A stretch of DNA of 26,088 nt, from assembly GCA_900769705.1 (NCBI GenBank), contig CAAGHP010000007.1, forward strand, positions 1-26,088, read 5' to 3'. The position numbers and the translations under genes were made by a program. Below are positions 1 through 6,731 of the stretch, in pieces. The notes below the pieces were generated by a model. That model searched no databases and was not told where the DNA came from. It was given only the letters and a program-made list of their open reading frames with translations. Every line of letters starts with the position of its first letter. The stretch's first letter is position 1. Origin of the DNA: Alphaproteobacteria bacterium (GTDB taxonomy: Bacteria; Pseudomonadota; Alphaproteobacteria; RF32; CAG-239).

Positions 1-816
1 CCGGAAGGTCGATGCAGTAAAACTTTTACACCGAACGGCTGTGTAAGCAGCGGTTATAATCATGGTTATGAGGTAAAAGGCACAAGATGGGGAACCTGTG
101 GCTGTAATACGGCAAATGGGCAATATGACACTGCAGATGCTTGTAGTAAAGCAACAGGAAAAGGATGTACGACAGCAACGTATGCGTCTGATAGTTGTTA
201 TAAAACTTGCGAATCACTAGGTTACTACTCAACAGAAAGCGCATGTAAAGCAAATCTGCCTAGCGGATACAAATGTGCATATCCTGGTAGTGCAGGCGAT
301 GCACACTGCTTTACTCGTTATAAACCTGGATTTGCTATCCGTTATGCAGATTATCCAAAGAGAACTTGGAACTGCTCTAATAATGGCGGAGGCGCTGGTG
401 CACGACAAACATTAGTAGCTTGGCTGGCAAAAGTTAAAGTAGTAGGTGGTAAACATACGACTGGGGATAGGCCTAAAACTATTGATGGCTACGACTATGG
501 AGAACTATCTGATAAAGAACATCGTTATGAAGCCGGAACATACTTTGTTTGTTCTGCAGCTACATCATTTGTTAGTATAAGCAAAACTGTAGTGCAATCC
601 ACCAAAGGATCATATGGAGCAGACCCGGCAACATACGATTGCTTTGCTGATACGATATCGTCTCAATTCGGCAACACAAATTGTAAAAAGTCTACTGCTT
701 GGGGTAGTCCATATTATAGCTGCAGGGAAGTAACCTTTAAAGAAGGTGGATTATACTTAGTAGCCATCCATGGAATCGGAAGTACAGGCAATGGGTATAG
801 ATGCAACAACAACTAA
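1..816 (+). CDS. Cys-rich surface-type protein, C-terminal part (5' end outside window)
   Basis: Frame 1 is open from the first base to TAA at 814-816, giving 271 residues of a longer protein whose start lies upstream. The piece has 17 cysteines spread along it and many Gly, Ser, Thr and Tyr residues, which suggests a disulfide-stabilised extracellular domain. There is no membrane segment in the visible part. The first half has closely spaced Cys motifs (TCGC, SCYKTC); the second half is less Cys-dense and ends in a run of Asn. Composition resembles the minus-strand ORF at 920-1675, and the DNA just after both stop codons is related. I recognise no named domain. Surface location is inferred from composition only; the signal peptide, if any, is outside the window. 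Confidence 0.75.
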   Translation, partial: PEGRCSKTFTPNGCVSSGYNHGYEVKGTRWGTCGCNTANGQYDTADACSKATGKGCTTATYASDSCYKTCESLGYYSTESACKANLPSGYKCAYPGSAGDAHCFTRYKPGFAIRYADYPKRTWNCSNNGGGAGARQTLVAWLAKVKVVGGKHTTGDRPKTIDGYDYGELSDKEHRYEAGTYFVCSAATSFVSISKTVVQSTKGSYGADPATYDCFADTISSQFGNTNCKKSTAWGSPYYSCREVTFKEGGLYLVAIHGIGSTGNGYRCNNN

Positions 817-865
817 ACAATCAGATTATTTCATAAGGAGGTATTAAATAACTTAGAAATATCAG

Positions 866-896
866 AAAAGGCGGGGTGGATTTATCCCCGCCTTTT
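866..896. terminator. Bidirectional hairpin between convergent Cys-rich ORFs
   Basis: A perfect 11-bp stem (AAAAGGCGGGG at 866-876, CCCCGCCTTTT at 886-896) has a 9-nt loop. The A/T ends give a short U run in either direction, so it can end both the left gene and the minus-strand ORF ending at 920. Confidence 0.8.
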
Positions 897-919
897 GTGC
901 TTATTTAAGTCTCCTTCCA

Positions 920-1675
920 TTATCTGATTGTTCTAGTGTATGAACATGTCCAAGTATAATTGCTTCCTGTTGCAGAAGATTCTCCGACATAAGAACTGGA
1001 AGCATAGAATTTACATTTACCTGGTATGTTGTAACTTATTATATTTTTTTGAGTTGAAGTACCCGCACCAGCTGAAAGGGTGTGAGTTCCAGATACATTA
1101 TATACTTCTACATTACTAAATGCACAAGATGGAACATCAAATACACAGGTAAAGTATCCATTTCCGCATCGATGGTCCGATGGATCCTTACAATCTTTGT
1201 TAGAACTATAAGCAAAAGAGCAGGTTACAGAAGCAGTATAAGAACCTGCTGTACAGTTATTCGAGCTTCCGCCAGAACCACTGCCTTTTACAGCACATTT
1301 CAAACAACGCATGCTACCACCTGCCGGATATGCATCATCAAAACCATATTGTTTACCGCTAGGTAATGTCAAAGCCTTGCATTGTTTATTTGGATTTACA
1401 CTTGGTCCAGGAGTTACATAAATATTTTGACCGCTTGTATAATCTTCGCAAGTTTTGCTAGGAGCAACACACTTGCCGTTGCTGTAGGTGTAGTCGGATT
1501 TGCAGCGGTAGGTTGTGGTGCCGCAGCCATTGTCGCACTGTTCATACGAAGCTGTATTTGATAAGTCGGATAATGTTGTATATGTATATTCGACACCACT
1601 CCACAGCGAAACAATTTGGCAAAAAAGCAGAGAATTATTTGATAATTTTTTATATAATGTCCAATCACTCCGCAT
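920..1675 (-). CDS. Cys-rich surface-type protein; N-terminus uncertain, possibly a truncated copy or silent cassette
   Basis: The ORF encodes up to 251 residues. From about residue 29 it looks like a genuine Cys-rich repeat protein, with motifs such as YTYTTLSDLSN followed by CDNGCG, YRCKS and NGKCVAP, then a Gly/Ser-rich stretch and several more Cys. The first ~28 residues do not look like the start of such a protein: there is no convincing signal peptide. The ATG at 1675 lies inside the 3' end of the 1665-1895 ORF and has no clear ribosome binding site. Either it is coupled to that ORF, or it is the 3' part of a longer gene whose 5' end was lost. The last codons (T-I-R-stop) use the sequence that follows the stop codon of the convergent gene. 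Function unknown. Confidence 0.5.
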   Translation of the reverse strand: MRSDWTLYKKLSNNSLLFCQIVSLWSGVEYTYTTLSDLSNTASYEQCDNGCGTTTYRCKSDYTYSNGKCVAPSKTCEDYTSGQNIYVTPGPSVNPNKQCKALTLPSGKQYGFDDAYPAGGSMRCLKCAVKGSGSGGSSNNCTAGSYTASVTCSFAYSSNKDCKDPSDHRCGNGYFTCVFDVPSCAFSNVEVYNVSGTHTLSAGAGTSTQKNIISYNIPGKCKFYASSSYVGESSATGSNYTWTCSYTRTIR

Positions 1676-1895
1676 TGCAATGCGTTTGTTTTACACCTTT
1701 TTGCTGACAAACCATCAGACGGTCGCTTTCCGGCAGATTTTCCGAATCGCCGTAGTTATGCATATCATCGTCAAAATCCATATCCCGCAGCTGCACCGTC
1801 GGTACCAATCTATCCTCCTCAATTACACGCACATGAAAATCTTTGCTGCCGCCTCGCAGCGATATATAAAGCGGTTTTGACATTTTCTTTTTCAT
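1665..1895 (-). CDS. Small acidic protein of unknown function (76 aa)
   Basis: I start this at the ATG at 1895 rather than seven codons upstream, because AGGAGG sits 6 bases before it. The product begins MKKKMSKPLYISLRGGSKDF, has an Asp/Glu-rich middle (RDMDFDDDMHNYGDSE), and two Cys near the end. There is no signal peptide or membrane segment. The ORF end overlaps by 11 bases the putative start of the Cys-rich ORF on the same strand, and a GCATTGCAATGC palindrome lies in the overlap. I recognise no family. The strong ribosome binding site supports translation, but the C-terminal end could be the product of a rearrangement with the Cys-rich sequence behind it. Confidence 0.55.
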   Translation of the reverse strand: MKKKMSKPLYISLRGGSKDFHVRVIEEDRLVPTVQLRDMDFDDDMHNYGDSENLPESDRLMVCQQKGVKQTHCNAE

Positions 1896-2002
1896 TTTAC
1901 ACCTCCTGATATTCAAATATTATCTGCGGCGTTTTTTTAAAGGTTGCCTGTTTGATTTTATCGTGTTACATTGTTGATATTCGCAACAATATCGAGGCTG
2001 CC

Positions 2003-2740
2003 ATGAAATATTTTATTCTGCCGTTTTTCATTTTAAGCTTTTTTATCGCAGGCATTCCGCATGCCGAAAATCAGACTGAAGAAATTGATGACGCTATTGT
2101 GCAAAAAATTTTAGATTCAGGCGATACCGCCGCTTTGCAAAAATTGATAAACGCCGGACTTGACGTCAATTCGCGCGACGCTGACGGTAATACTATGCTG
2201 TTTTATTTGCTGACGCATTATGCCGACTTGGATATGGCTAAAACGCTTATAAACGCCGGCGCCGATGTAAACCAGCCTTCTGCTAACGGTATGACGCCGC
2301 TGCTTGTTGCCACCGCTTTGGCTGCAGAAATGCAGAATAATCTGCAGCAGCCGGATGCAAACAGCGATGTTGCCAAAGAAATTCAGCAGGCAAACTTTAA
2401 GAAACATCAAAACTTTTTATTGAAGCGTTCGCAAGATTTGCTGCAGCTTCTGATAGACAACGGCGCCAACGTCAATCAGGAAACGCCTCGCGGCACTCCG
2501 CTGATGAGCGCATCAACCAGCGACTTAAATCTTCCGTTGGTCGAACTGCTGCTGAAAGCCGATGCCGAGGTCAATCAAAAAGACCGCAACGGCCGCACAG
2601 CTTTATTTTATGCCGCGGCGTTTGGCTGCGACAATATTGCTACTCTGCTGCTGAAAGCCGGCGCCAACATTCAGATTGTCGACAATGAAGGACACAGCTA
2701 TATGGAGACAGAAAAACAAGATATAATCGACTCGTATTGA
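2003..2740 (+). CDS. Exported ankyrin-repeat protein
   Basis: Start chosen at ATG 2003, which has GAGG five bases upstream and opens directly into a signal peptide (MKYFILPFFILSFFIAGIPHA); an in-frame ATG 17 codons earlier would bury that signal. After cleavage the 245-residue product has about five ankyrin repeats, seen as repeated LI(N/D)xGAxVN and DxxGxTxL(F/L) motifs at roughly residues 50-80, 80-115, 150-190, 190-220 and 220-250. Ankyrin repeats bind other proteins. Export implies a periplasmic or secreted partner rather than a cytoplasmic one. The long helix between repeats 2 and 3 (around residues 105-145) interrupts the array. The partner cannot be read from the sequence. Nothing suggests an operon with the pyrophosphatase gene 136 bp downstream. 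Confidence 0.85.
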   Translation: MKYFILPFFILSFFIAGIPHAENQTEEIDDAIVQKILDSGDTAALQKLINAGLDVNSRDADGNTMLFYLLTHYADLDMAKTLINAGADVNQPSANGMTPLLVATALAAEMQNNLQQPDANSDVAKEIQQANFKKHQNFLLKRSQDLLQLLIDNGANVNQETPRGTPLMSASTSDLNLPLVELLLKADAEVNQKDRNGRTALFYAAAFGCDNIATLLLKAGANIQIVDNEGHSYMETEKQDIIDSY

Positions 2741-2813
2741 AAAGTTATCCACGTTTTAGCTATTTTATACTAAATAATAGTGAATAATTAACTCTTTTGG
2801 GTTAGGATTATGT

Positions 2814-2828
2814 TTACCGGACCGGTAA
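2814..2828. promoter_or_regulatory. Palindrome upstream of the pyrophosphatase gene, possible operator
   Basis: TTACCGG-A-CCGGTAA is a perfect 7+7 inverted repeat 49 bp before the ATG at 2877, GC-rich in an AT-rich spacer. It could be an operator or the base of a leader hairpin. No regulator can be named from this sequence. Confidence 0.3.
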
Positions 2829-2876
2829 GGGAGAACTTACTTGAGGTCATTTCAATAATTTTTAGAGGATTACAAT

Positions 2877-5327
2877 ATGTTAAACTGCAGAAATATAATC
2901 GGCAAAGCTGCGTTGGCAGCAATGGCCTTTACACTCTCTGCCGTGGGTAGCGCTAATGCCTCGGAATTAGATTTGATAATTCCGTCTTTGTCAAAAGCTA
3001 CTTACAGCATTTTTGGTTTGGAAATTTCCGGCAACGGTTTACTTTTGTGCGGTATGCTGATTTGTTTGTTGGGAATGCTTTTCGGCTTGTGGGAATTTTT
3101 CCGCATTAAAAAGATGCCGGCTCATGAAGCTATGCTCAAAGTTTCGGAAACAATCTATGCAACCTGCACCACTTATATGAAACAGCAAGCAAAATTATTG
3201 CTGGTATTAGAAGTGTTTATCGGCGCCTGCATTGTTTATTACTTTGCTGTTTTGAACGGCACACCGCTTTTAAAAGTTTTAAACATCCTGCTGTGGTCAA
3301 TTTTGGGTATTCTTGGTTCCTTCAGCGTTGCTTGGTTTGGCATGCGCATCAACACATATGCTAACTCCCGCACCTCTTTTGCATCTTTGGAAGGCAAAGC
3401 TTATCCGGTTATGAATCTGCCTTTGCGCTCCGGTATGTCTATCGGCGTTTTGCTGATTTGCGTTGAACTGATTATGATGATGTTCATTTTGGTATTTATT
3501 CCGCGCGACACTGCCGGCGCTTGCTTTATCGGTTTTGCCATAGGTGAATCTCTGGGCGCTTCCGCCTTGCGTATTTGCGGCGGTATCTTTACCAAAATCG
3601 CAGATATCGGCGCTGACTTAATGAAGATTATTTTCAAAATTGATGAAGATGATGCCCGCAACCCAGGCGTGATTGCCGACTGCACAGGCGACAATGCCGG
3701 CGACTCCTGCGGCCCGACGGCTGACGGTTTTGAAACATACGGCGTAACCGGCGTGGCTTTAATCAGCTTTATCGTTTTGGCTGCCGGTATGACTATTTCT
3801 GCCGACGGCGCTATTGCTTCTTATATTTGGGCTCCGGAACTGCAAGCCCGTTTAATTACTTGGATTTTTGCAATGCGCGTTTTGATGATTATTACATCTG
3901 TTGTTGCTTATGGCTTGAACGGTTGTATTGCTAAAAAAATCTACGGCAACAAAAAATCTTTTGATTTTGAAGCTCCATTAACCAGCTTGATTTGGCTGAC
4001 TTCTTTAATTTCCATTATGGTGACATTCGGCGTTTCTTATTTGATGCTGCCAAAAGAAAGCTTTGGTTCAAATATTTGGTGGGAAATGTCTGTAATTATC
4101 AGCTGCGGAACTTTGGCGGCCGCCATTATTCCGGAATTTACTAAGATTTTCACATCTTCTAAATCACAGCATGTTCAAGAAGTTGTAAACGCCAGCCGCG
4201 AAGCCGGTGCTTCACTGAACATTATTTCAGGTATCGTTGCCGGTAACTTCTCCGGTTTTTGGCAAGGCGTAGTTATGGTCGGCTTGATGGCTGTGGCTTA
4301 CTTGACCTCTTTAGGCGATTTATCCGAAATTATGATTTACCCTACAGTATTTGCCTTTGGCTTGGTAGCTTTCGGCATGCTCGGCATGGGACCTGTGACT
4401 ATTGCCGTAGACAGTTATGGCCCTGTCACAGATAACGCTCAATCTGTGTTTGAACTTTCGCAGATTGAAGATATTAAAGGTATCAGCAAAGAAATCAAAA
4501 AAGACTATGGTTTTGAACCTGATTTTGAACAAGGCAAGCATTTGCTTGAAGCTAATGACTCTGCCGGCAACACCTTTAAAGCCACTTCTAAACCGGTGTT
4601 AATCGGTACGGCAGTTATCGGCGCCACAACCATGATTTTTTCTATCATATTGCTGCTGCATTTGCAGTTAAACCTGCTTGACGCCCGCGTTTTGCTCGGT
4701 TTGATTTTGGGCGGCGCTGTAATTTATTGGTTTTCCGGTGCTTCAATTCAAGCGGTTTCCACAGGTGCTTACCGTGCTGTAAACTATATTAAAGAGCATA
4801 TTAAATTAGATACAAAGAAGGCTGCTTCGGTAGAAGATTCTAAAACCGTAGTTAAAATCTGCACACAATATGCGCAAAAAGGTATGTTTAACATCTTTAT
4901 CGTTATCTTTTCTTTTGCCATTGCCTTTGCGTTCTTCAGTCCGGAATTGTTTGCCAGCTACCTGATTTCAATCGCTATTTTCGGTTTGTATCAGGCTTTG
5001 TATATGGCTAATGCCGGCGGAGCTTGGGATAATGCCAAAAAAGTGGTAGAAGTTGACCTTAATGAAAAAGGCACAGACCTGCATGCTGCTTCAGTTGTCG
5101 GCGACACAGTCGGCGATCCGTACAAAGACACTGCATCGGTTGCCTTAAACCCAATTATTAAGTTTACAACTTTGTTTGGTTTACTGGCTGCTGAAATGGC
5201 CGCAAAAGTTTCAGCTGAATCCGAATGTTTGGCAACGACCATCGGTGCGATATTCTTTGTAATCGGCGTTATCTTTGTATGGCGTTCTTTCTACAAAATG
5301 CGCATTGAAGCAAAAAAGATTGACTAA
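2877..5327 (+). CDS. hppA: Membrane-bound proton-translocating pyrophosphatase, K+-independent type
   Basis: Hydrolyses pyrophosphate and pumps protons across the inner membrane. The family signature is present in order: DIGADLMK (243-250), EDDARNPGVIAD (257-268), GDNAGD (271-276), ADGFETYGV (282-290), DSYGPVTDNA (512-521), GGAWDNAKK (714-722) and GDTVGDPYKDT (742-752), with about 16 membrane helices. In the segment AGNTFKATSK, Lys is at residue 568 where K+-dependent enzymes have Ala. Known family studies tie that Lys to K+-independent proton pumps. At 816 residues it is longer than the usual 670-770, and it opens with a cleavable-looking signal (first 29 residues, ending SANAS). AGAGGA lies just before the start. 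The loop DNAQSVFELS replaces the common DNAGGIAEM. Transcribed alone, ended by the hairpin at 5351. Confidence 0.93.
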   Translation: MLNCRNIIGKAALAAMAFTLSAVGSANASELDLIIPSLSKATYSIFGLEISGNGLLLCGMLICLLGMLFGLWEFFRIKKMPAHEAMLKVSETIYATCTTYMKQQAKLLLVLEVFIGACIVYYFAVLNGTPLLKVLNILLWSILGILGSFSVAWFGMRINTYANSRTSFASLEGKAYPVMNLPLRSGMSIGVLLICVELIMMMFILVFIPRDTAGACFIGFAIGESLGASALRICGGIFTKIADIGADLMKIIFKIDEDDARNPGVIADCTGDNAGDSCGPTADGFETYGVTGVALISFIVLAAGMTISADGAIASYIWAPELQARLITWIFAMRVLMIITSVVAYGLNGCIAKKIYGNKKSFDFEAPLTSLIWLTSLISIMVTFGVSYLMLPKESFGSNIWWEMSVIISCGTLAAAIIPEFTKIFTSSKSQHVQEVVNASREAGASLNIISGIVAGNFSGFWQGVVMVGLMAVAYLTSLGDLSEIMIYPTVFAFGLVAFGMLGMGPVTIAVDSYGPVTDNAQSVFELSQIEDIKGISKEIKKDYGFEPDFEQGKHLLEANDSAGNTFKATSKPVLIGTAVIGATTMIFSIILLLHLQLNLLDARVLLGLILGGAVIYWFSGASIQAVSTGAYRAVNYIKEHIKLDTKKAASVEDSKTVVKICTQYAQKGMFNIFIVIFSFAIAFAFFSPELFASYLISIAIFGLYQALYMANAGGAWDNAKKVVEVDLNEKGTDLHAASVVGDTVGDPYKDTASVALNPIIKFTTLFGLLAAEMAAKVSAESECLATTIGAIFFVIGVIFVWRSFYKMRIEAKKID

Positions 5328-5350
5328 TTAAATTTAGTTTGCTAGAACAG

Positions 5351-5387
5351 CGGCGATATGAACAATATCGCCGTTTTTCTTTTTTTA
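5351..5387 (+). terminator. Rho-independent terminator after hppA
   Basis: A perfect 9-bp stem (CGGCGATAT at 5351-5359, ATATCGCCG at 5365-5373) with loop GAACA is followed by a T-rich run to 5387. Confidence 0.93.
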
Positions 5388-5402
5388 TTTATGGAGTTTC
5401 AA

Positions 5403-6023
5403 ATGGAATCCTTAACCGCTTTTTTAAGCACATACAATACCACGCAGTTTTTGAGCGCGTTTGTTGTTTTATTCGCTATTATTGATATTATTGGTGTGTT
5501 GCCTGTTGTTTTGAATTTGTTACAAGACGGACGCACTATTCACGCCGGTCGCGCTTCTATAATCTCACTGATTTTATTTTTAGGCTTTATGTATATGGGA
5601 AATGCCTTTTTGCAGCTGTTCAGTCTGGATATTTCCTCATTTGCTATCGCCGGTTCAATCATCATTTTCATAATTTCTATGGAAATGATTTTGGATGTGC
5701 ATATTTTTCATGAAAACAAATATTCGGCCAATGATGCAACTTTCACACCGATTGTATTTCCGCTTATTGCCGGCGCCGGTTCTTTCACAACAATTCTTTC
5801 AATCCGTTCACAATATGCAGATTTAAACATTATTTTAGCCATTATACTCAATATAATTATTGTTTACCTTGGCTTAAAAATGGCTCCAAAATTGGAAAAA
5901 ATGCTCTCTCCGGGAATTATCTGCATTTTCCAAAAAGCTTTTGGCATCATCTTGATGTCTATCGCCGTAAAATTGTTTACATATAATCTTACAATGCTGG
6001 TAGAAGGTACTCCGATACAATAA
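5403..6023 (+). CDS. MarC-family integral membrane protein
   Basis: 206 residues with about six hydrophobic helices. The pattern is typical of the MarC/UPF0056 family: a first helix with FAIIDIIGVLPV, a second with AGSIIIFIISMEMIL, and a central TPIVFPLIAGAGSFTT motif. The ATG at 5403 is preferred because GGAG is six bases upstream. In-frame ATGs before it, including one at 5358, fall in the hppA terminator hairpin and U-run. Members were once linked to multiple antibiotic resistance, but that link was not upheld; the transported substrate is unknown. It sits between two terminators, so it is probably expressed alone. Confidence 0.88.
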   Translation: MESLTAFLSTYNTTQFLSAFVVLFAIIDIIGVLPVVLNLLQDGRTIHAGRASIISLILFLGFMYMGNAFLQLFSLDISSFAIAGSIIIFIISMEMILDVHIFHENKYSANDATFTPIVFPLIAGAGSFTTILSIRSQYADLNIILAIILNIIIVYLGLKMAPKLEKMLSPGIICIFQKAFGIILMSIAVKLFTYNLTMLVEGTPIQ

Positions 6024-6040
6024 AACCACTGCTAAAATTC

Positions 6041-6070
6041 AACGCCCGAGATTATTTCTTCGGGCGTTTT
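6041..6070 (+). terminator. Rho-independent terminator after the MarC gene
   Basis: A 9-bp stem (AACGCCCGA at 6041-6049, TCGGGCGTT at 6060-6068) with a 10-nt loop is followed by a short T run, 18 bases after the stop codon. Confidence 0.88.
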
Positions 6071-6078
6071 ATTGTATA

Positions 6079-6268
6079 AAGAAAACCCGCTGTCAAAAGC
6101 GGGCGGATGTTAGTAAACCGTATACTCATAAACGGCTCGGCTTATTTGGCCGAAACCTTATTAGGCCGACATCCGTCCAACGGAAATCGGCATATAATTT
6201 TTTCAGTCGCTATGCATAACGACTATGAGTATAAAGGGTTACTACGCCCTGCACTTATATTTAAATGC
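6079..6268 (-). ncRNA. Candidate structured small RNA
   Basis: No credible protein gene lies here. A 10-bp perfect long-range pairing (TATACTCATA at 6121-6130 with TATGAGTATA at 6224-6233) encloses three local hairpins: 6137-6141/6149-6153 (TCGGC/GCCGA), 6165-6169/6187-6191 with an inner CCGT/ACGG, and 6205-6209/6220-6224 (AGTCG/CGACT). This makes a compact multi-branched fold of about 113 nt. On the minus strand it lies between promoter-like elements (6275-6304) and a terminator-like hairpin with TTTTC (6082-6103), so I favour a ~185-nt minus-strand transcript. It matches no RNA family that I recognise (not tmRNA, RNase P, SRP or 6S as far as I can see). Ends are estimated from the promoter and terminator. 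Confidence 0.45.
6082..6103 (-). terminator. Terminator-like hairpin ending the candidate structured RNA
   Basis: CCCGCT (6086-6091) pairs with AGCGGG (6098-6103). On the minus strand the hairpin is followed by TTTTC. On the plus strand it is followed by GC-rich sequence, which favours minus-strand use. Confidence 0.6.
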
Positions 6269-6334
6269 AAAATAATTATAAAATTATTTGATATGTAAAA
6301 GCAAGCAAATTATCCGGCTAATGACAAACAAAAA
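6247..6334 (-). repeat. Promoter-cassette repeat, copy 1
   Basis: These 88 bases match 12650-12737 at 84 positions, in the same orientation, with weaker similarity continuing for another ~35 bp towards lower coordinates. Copy 2 lies upstream of the pilin-like gene; copy 1 has no protein gene downstream on the minus strand, only the structured region. The core is AT-rich and contains promoter-like elements. Confidence 0.9.
6275..6304 (-). promoter_or_regulatory. Promoter-like elements for the structured RNA
   Basis: Read on the minus strand: TTGCTT (6304-6299), 18-bp spacer, TATAAT (6280-6275). The identical elements occur in repeat copy 2 upstream of the pilin-like gene, which supports a conserved function. 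Start of transcription is expected near 6268. Confidence 0.5.
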
Positions 6335-6339
6335 GTAAA

Positions 6340-6387
6340 TAAAAAAATGCCTCGCTATATTGTTATAAAAACAAATATAAACGAGGC
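6340..6387 (-). terminator. Hairpin with U-run on the minus strand
   Basis: GCCTCG (6349-6354) pairs with CGAGGC (6382-6387), extended by inner TATATT/AATATA pairing. On the minus strand it is followed by a run of seven T (6341-6347). It may be a second, back-up terminator for the candidate RNA at 6449-6619. Confidence 0.5.
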
Positions 6388-6448
6388 TTGGCGTTTTGAG
6401 TATATTAAATCGTCAAAACAGCATATATTGAATTTAAGATGCGGTTCT

Positions 6449-6619
6449 AAAAAAACTTCTGCTGTGTTTCACAACAAAACAGAAGCAACCCTTAAAATTA
6501 GAGATTAAAAAATAAGTTTTAATCTAAAAGCGTCAATTCTACATTTTCACAATGAAGAAAAAGACTATCGTACAAAATAATTTAAATTAAAAAAATGGCA
6601 CACAATTATTCATTTACTG
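6449..6619 (-). ncRNA. Second candidate small RNA, downstream of trpS
   Basis: On the minus strand a consensus-like promoter (6626-6654) is followed by about 170 nt without a usable ORF. Within it AGATTAAAA and TTTTTAATCT form a hairpin (about 6505-6530), and it ends in a terminator-like hairpin, CTTCTG/CAGAAG (6456-6461, 6480-6485), followed by seven T (6455-6449). The trpS terminator at 6674-6705 separates it from trpS, so it would be an independent transcript. Support is promoter plus terminator only; no family recognised. Confidence 0.4.
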
Positions 6620-6625
6620 AATGCA

Positions 6626-6654
6626 TCTTTAGCAAATATTTTTTATTTTGTCAA
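6626..6654 (-). promoter_or_regulatory. Sigma70-type promoter for the second candidate small RNA
   Basis: On the minus strand: TTGACA (6654-6649), 17-bp spacer, TAAAGA (6631-6626). The -35 is consensus and spacing is ideal, but the region is AT-rich, so a chance match is possible. Confidence 0.5.
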
Positions 6655-6673
6655 CATTTTTCTGTCAATTTTT

Positions 6674-6705
6674 TTATAAAAAAACCGTGTTTTTTAAAGA
6701 CACGG
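6674..6705 (-). terminator. Rho-independent terminator of trpS
   Basis: On the minus strand CCGTGT (6705-6700) pairs with ACACGG (6690-6685), followed by a run of T from 6684. It lies 27 bases after the trpS stop codon. Confidence 0.85.
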
Positions 6706-6731
6706 CATTTTTATTAAATTTTTATAAGTTT

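Noticed and set aside
26..253. 75-codon minus-strand ORF overlapping the first Cys-rich gene
   Set aside because: Low-complexity product in the shadow of the strongly supported plus-strand frame that is open from base 1 to 816.
1082..1366. Plus-strand ORF of 94 codons
   Set aside because: It lies antisense to the Cys-rich ORF, with no ribosome binding site and a composition typical of reversed Cys-rich codons.
2745..2753. TTATCCACG, one base off a DnaA box
   Set aside because: Single site with no cluster, no AT-rich unwinding element and no dnaA/dnaN nearby, so not an origin.
6107..6298. 63-codon plus-strand ORF in the structured RNA region
   Set aside because: No ribosome binding site; it runs through the hairpin arms and the repeat, and the matching part of copy 2 has stop codons in this frame.
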